Shown: piece by piece, positions 53,802-56,676 of the stretch | How the letters are laid out: every line of letters starts with the position of its first letter | Position numbering within the stretch: the stretch's first letter is position 1 | Source: an uncultured Lachnospiraceae bacterium | GTDB taxonomy: Bacteria; Bacillota; Clostridia; Lachnospirales; Lachnospiraceae | Assembly: GCA_947177165.1 (NCBI GenBank) | Contig: CAMWTP010000034.1 | Span: forward strand, 1-56,676 | Reading direction: 5' to 3' | Length of the DNA stretch: 56,676 bases | Position numbers and translations under genes: made by a program | The notes under the pieces: generated by a model | The model's input: only the letters and a program-made list of their open reading frames with translations | Told to the model about the DNA's origin: nothing | Database searches by the model: none

Positions 53802-54320
53802 TTAGATCACTTTTTCGGCCTTGCCCGGCGTGAGGATGCGGAATGTTCCGTCTCCAGGCACAAACACAACCGTTCTCGGAAAATTCTCCCCCACATCCGC
53901 GGCAAGCAGCGGAATCCCAAGCTCCTGCAACTTCTCTTTCACTGCGCACAGATTTCTGGAGGAGATATCCTCACTCTCCGGTATCGTGGCATTTCTGATC
54001 ATATGAGCTGCCCCCGCGATCTTGGCCACCAGATGACTGCGCCCTGCGCCCTGCATCACCAGGGTCTTTATCATCTCATCAAGCCCTGTATCGGCATACT
54101 TTGCAGCGACAAAGCAAGACCCGGAAGCCCTCGTCTCACTGTGGCGCGGAAGCATGACATGCAGCAGTCCCCCTACTCCCGTCCGCGGATCTCTCACCGC
54201 GACACCCACACACGATCCCAGATCCTTTGTCATCAGTTTCTCTTCCCCTTTTGCAGTCTTGTAATCGCCCATATTTACGACGATCATACTTTCCAATTCT
54301 GCCACTGTAAACGTTGCCAC
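53802..54320 (-). CDS. cheD: Chemoreceptor glutamine deamidase CheD
   Basis: 172 aa. The active-site block KDLGSCVGVAVRDPRTGVGGLLHVMLPRHSE contains the catalytic Cys and His. The rest matches CheD (VAKIAGAAHMI, SSRNLCAVKEKLQELGIPLLAADVGENFPRTVVF). It deamidates receptor glutamines and in Firmicutes interacts with CheC and receptors. The start is a GTG with GGAGG at 7 nt. It is divergent from a soluble chemoreceptor gene, the obvious substrate. No other che gene is in the window. Confidence 0.92.
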   Translation of the reverse strand: MATFTVAELESMIVVNMGDYKTAKGEEKLMTKDLGSCVGVAVRDPRTGVGGLLHVMLPRHSETRASGSCFVAAKYADTGLDEMIKTLVMQGAGRSHLVAKIAGAAHMIRNATIPESEDISSRNLCAVKEKLQELGIPLLAADVGENFPRTVVFVPGDGTFRILTPGKAEKVI

Positions 54321-54629
54321 TCTTACACCTCCGCCAAAACAATGCCTCGCGCGCTGACTCCAGCGCCTACTCCCCTTTCAGAGTATAATATTTTGTATTC
54401 ATTCACTAATTTTCTAAATACTTCCCAAAGACTAACATACCTATTATACCAAATATTACCACACTTTCAAGTCATAAAAACCGCAATTGCAAAAAAATGT
54501 TACCGTTCAGCCTACGAATACATTGTGGCTGGTATGTGCCATAATCATTTTGCAAAACAATGTATCTTGTGGTAGACTGGATATACAGCAAACCAAAACA
54601 ATTATCAAGTCAGAAATAAGAGGAATACC
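54321..54629. promoter_or_regulatory. cheD-chemoreceptor divergent promoter region
   Basis: Minus strand: TTGAAA (54465-54470), a 16-bp spacer and TATAAT (54443-54448) for cheD. Plus strand: TTGCAA (54550-54555), a 17-bp spacer and TAGACT (54573-54578) for the receptor. The promoters do not overlap. I see nothing else in these 309 bases. Confidence 0.65.
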
Positions 54630-56036
54630 ATGAGTATATTAATGAAATCAAAAGGAAAAAGCTTACTATTATCGATATCCGAGCTCGAGGAAGCGGATTA
54701 CGGCAAAAAATCCGCGGAACTGGAGCAAATGTACCGTCGTCTGACTGCAGGGCGCACACAGTTCGAGGACGTGATGTCCAAAATCTTTGACTCTCTGATG
54801 AAAATCAGTTCGTTGGACCTCGCACTCAGCCACCACTCCGAACTGCTCCAGCAGGTGTCAGACAGCGTGGCTGAGGCGACGGAGCTGATTCATCAGGCGT
54901 CATGCAAAGCCGCCTCCGTCTCGTCAACCGTGTCGTCACAGCACGAAGACCTGACCAACACGATTATTGAAGTTTCAGAAGCGTCAGGCAGCGTCTACCA
55001 GAAAATCGATGAGGGACAACAGGCGCTCACTGTGACCAAAGACCTGTCGGACGACACGATCAACGCCTCCAAAGAGATGCAGCAGGATATGAACCAGCTC
55101 TCTGACATCATCAATCAGATGAACAACGTGATCGCCGGTATCAATTCAATTTCCGCCCAGACCAATCTGCTCGCACTGAACGCCTCCATCGAAGCGGCGA
55201 GAGCTGGCGAAGCCGGAAGAGGATTCTCCGTCGTTGCCGAGGAGATCAGACAGCTTGCAGTCGAGACACAAACCCTGACAGCGAGCATGGGACATTTTGT
55301 GACAAATATCCACACCGCATCCGAAAAAAGCGTAAAAAGTGCAGACATGACCATCAAGTCACTGCAGACCGTCACACAGGAGATAAGCCATGTATGGGAA
55401 TTAAACGAGGATAACCGCAAAAATCTGGAAAAAATCACGAACAGCATCTCGTCCCTTGCAAGCCTCAGCGAGGAGATCAGCAGCTCCATCATCGAGCTGG
55501 AATCGCGCTCCGCTGACATCGAAAACCAGTGCAGTATCCTGCACCAGGACACGGTCACATTGCGGGAACATGGTAAGGATATCGACAGTATTGCCGCGCC
55601 GCTGGAAACGATTGAGGCAGCGTTGGACGAATCCGCCAAAGTCATGGGCAGCATGTCAGGAGATGCCTTCTACAGGCTGGAAGACAAGAATTTCGCCGCG
55701 TATATCGCGAAGGCGATCACCGCACACAAGACCTGGCTTGACAGCCTGGAACGGATTGTCAGGGAAAAAACAATCCTGCCACTGCAGATCAATGACAGGA
55801 AATGTGGTTTTGGTCATTTTTACTATGCGATGAACCCGACAAACCCAGAGGTGCTGAAACTCTGGAAAGAGCTGGGCGAAAAGCACAAAAAATTCCACGC
55901 TTATGGCAAACAGGCGATTGATGCCCTGTTTGATGAAAATTACAGCAAGGCAGAGAGTATCTACCAGGAGGCAAGCCAGTATTCAAAGACCCTGATACAG
56001 GATCTCGAAAATATCAGGAAAACGCTGGGGTGCTGA
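54630..56036 (+). CDS. Soluble methyl-accepting chemotaxis protein with C-terminal CZB zinc domain
   Basis: 468 aa, no membrane segment. The signalling tip is LLALNASIEAARAGEAGRGFSVVAEEIRQLA, inside a long coiled coil. The C-terminal 110 residues form a CZB domain with the expected zinc ligands: His366 (AHKTWL), Cys392 (KCGFGHFYY), His419 and His423 (EKHKKFH). CZB receptors sense zinc availability or cysteine oxidation by hypochlorous acid. The receptor is cytosolic, with a short N-terminal region before the coiled coil. It is divergent from cheD. It ends two bases before the convergent MarR gene. Confidence 0.9.
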   Translation: MSILMKSKGKSLLLSISELEEADYGKKSAELEQMYRRLTAGRTQFEDVMSKIFDSLMKISSLDLALSHHSELLQQVSDSVAEATELIHQASCKAASVSSTVSSQHEDLTNTIIEVSEASGSVYQKIDEGQQALTVTKDLSDDTINASKEMQQDMNQLSDIINQMNNVIAGINSISAQTNLLALNASIEAARAGEAGRGFSVVAEEIRQLAVETQTLTASMGHFVTNIHTASEKSVKSADMTIKSLQTVTQEISHVWELNEDNRKNLEKITNSISSLASLSEEISSSIIELESRSADIENQCSILHQDTVTLREHGKDIDSIAAPLETIEAALDESAKVMGSMSGDAFYRLEDKNFAAYIAKAITAHKTWLDSLERIVREKTILPLQINDRKCGFGHFYYAMNPTNPEVLKLWKELGEKHKKFHAYGKQAIDALFDENYSKAESIYQEASQYSKTLIQDLENIRKTLGC

Positions 56037-56038
56037 TC

Positions 56039-56497
56039 CTACTGTTTTTCGCCGTACTGTTTAAAAAATTCATTCAGGTTCAGGAGGCACTTTATCATCA
56101 CCTTCATCTCGTCCTCGTCAAGGCCTTTCACGATCGCCTTGATCATGTCTTGATGGAACCCGCGGTGATGGTAAAATGCCTTTTTTCCTTTCGGAGTGAG
56201 TACGACCAGAACGACACGCTTGTCTGTCGTGCTGCGCTCCCGTATGATATATCCCTTGTCCTCGAGACTGTTCATGTTGGTGGTGAGCGTGCCCATGGTC
56301 ACATCAAGCCTTTTCGCAATATCGGACATCCTGCGCGGTTCCTCGATACCGATCGCTTCTATGATATGCATATCATTGTTCGTGATATCCTTGTACTCCT
56401 CGGTGATCACCGCCTTCTCCTCGATGCTCATGACATTGTTGAAAAGCTTCACCAGCGTCTCGTTCAATATCCTTCTTGTAGACTTTTCCATGTTCAT
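56039..56497 (-). CDS. MarR-family transcriptional regulator
   Basis: 152 aa. The winged helix is clear: HIIEAIGIEEPRRMSDIAKRLDVTMGTLTTNMNSLEDKGYIIRERSTTDKRVVLVVLTPKGKKAFYHHRGFH. The DNA-reading helix and the wing Asp-Lys-Arg are present. The protein resembles the FabT group, but no fatty-acid gene follows on its strand inside the window. A very strong AGGGAGGAGGGG ribosome site precedes the ATG. Its 5' side abuts a tandem hairpin repeat that continues past the window. Confidence 0.85.
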   Translation of the reverse strand: MNMEKSTRRILNETLVKLFNNVMSIEEKAVITEEYKDITNNDMHIIEAIGIEEPRRMSDIAKRLDVTMGTLTTNMNSLEDKGYIIRERSTTDKRVVLVVLTPKGKKAFYHHRGFHQDMIKAIVKGLDEDEMKVMIKCLLNLNEFFKQYGEKQ

Positions 56498-56520
56498 TCC
56501 CCTCCTCCCTTTAATCTCGA

Positions 56521-56676
56521 CATTACCCCGGAAGAACGCCGCACTTGCGTTCTTCCTGCATGAAGCTTTAGAAGTTCTTAGGCTGCGTCCTTGGCAGCCT
56601 TAGAACTTCTCTTCATGCTCAACATTACCCCGGAAGAACGCCGCACTTGCGTTCTTCCTGCATGAAGCTTTAGAAG
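56521..56676. repeat. Tandem 102-bp two-hairpin repeat (copies 3 and 4, array cut by window end)
   Basis: The unit CATTACCCCGGAAGAACGCC... starts at 56521 and again at 56623. Copy 3: hairpin 1 arms 56530-56539 and 56547-56556 (7-nt loop), outer pair GCATGAAG (56558-56565) with CTTCATGC (56611-56618), and hairpin 2 arms 56570-56586 and 56594-56610 with loop GTCCTTG. Copy 4 repeats this until the window ends inside hairpin 2. The two copies are identical over the shared stretch. Confidence 0.9.

Noticed and set aside
56039..56497. FabT, fatty-acid synthesis repressor
   Set aside because: Sequence is compatible, but the gene reads toward the chemoreceptor, no fab gene is in the window, and I found no FabT-type operator.
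1..56676. tRNA, rRNA, prophage or conjugative element genes
   Set aside because: No tRNA-like cloverleaf with CCA context, rRNA segment, integrase, terminase or relaxase was seen on reading through either strand.

Overview
The window looks like a chromosomal stretch from a gut Lachnospiraceae species, most likely Roseburia or a close relative. The evidence is a complete phosphorolytic beta-mannan utilisation locus with the gene content known from Roseburia intestinalis (GH130_1, GH130_2, AGE-family epimerase, CE2, CE17, GH36, GH1, a three-gene ABC importer, AraC and LacI regulators). Strong AGGAGG ribosome sites, DUF6465, a PdaA-type deacetylase and low-GC Gram-positive promoters fit the same group. 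Species assignment is inference.

Layout. (1) 1-11366, minus strand: a cassette of a VWA/DUF2201 protein, four paralogous cytoplasmic ankyrin-like plus BspA-type LRR proteins, and a MoxR-type AAA ATPase. A truncated Rpn/PD-(D/E)XK transposase remnant sits between two of the LRR genes. The ATPase and VWA genes bracket the LRR array, the genes are closely spaced, and the last two overlap as TAATG. This is the best candidate here for an undescribed system. (2) 11413-18858: housekeeping genes uvrC, ftsH (with Gln/Asn-rich tails), pyrG and fba. (3) 19040-36859: the mannan locus. Acetylated galacto-(gluco)mannan oligosaccharides are imported by the ABC system. CE17 and CE2 remove acetyl groups, GH36 removes galactose, and GH1 trims terminal hexose. 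GH130_2 phosphorolyses manno-oligosaccharides. The epimerase converts mannobiose to mannosyl-glucose, which GH130_1 phosphorolyses. A mannose-6-phosphate isomerase, fused to the GH1 enzyme, carries mannose phosphate into glycolysis, and the GalM-like mutarotase handles released sugars. (4) 36933-45074: DegV, a second LacI regulator, DUF6465, a Nudix hydrolase, an HD-GYP protein, an Amt-PII fusion behind a promoter-proximal terminator, GNAT and XRE genes. (5) 45262-56497: PdaA, an RSH-like HD hydrolase, an SH3 exoprotein, a PepO lipoprotein, GDPD, an orphan Phd-like antitoxin, a PAP2 phosphatase, a PHP phosphoesterase, CheD, a soluble CZB chemoreceptor and MarR.

A dispersed two-hairpin repeat with covarying stems and constant 7-nt loops occurs at the left edge, at 23700-23787, in a decayed form near 26160, and as a 102-bp tandem array at the right edge. 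Twice it supplies the stop codon of the preceding gene. No rRNA, tRNA, CRISPR array or complete insertion sequence was recognised.
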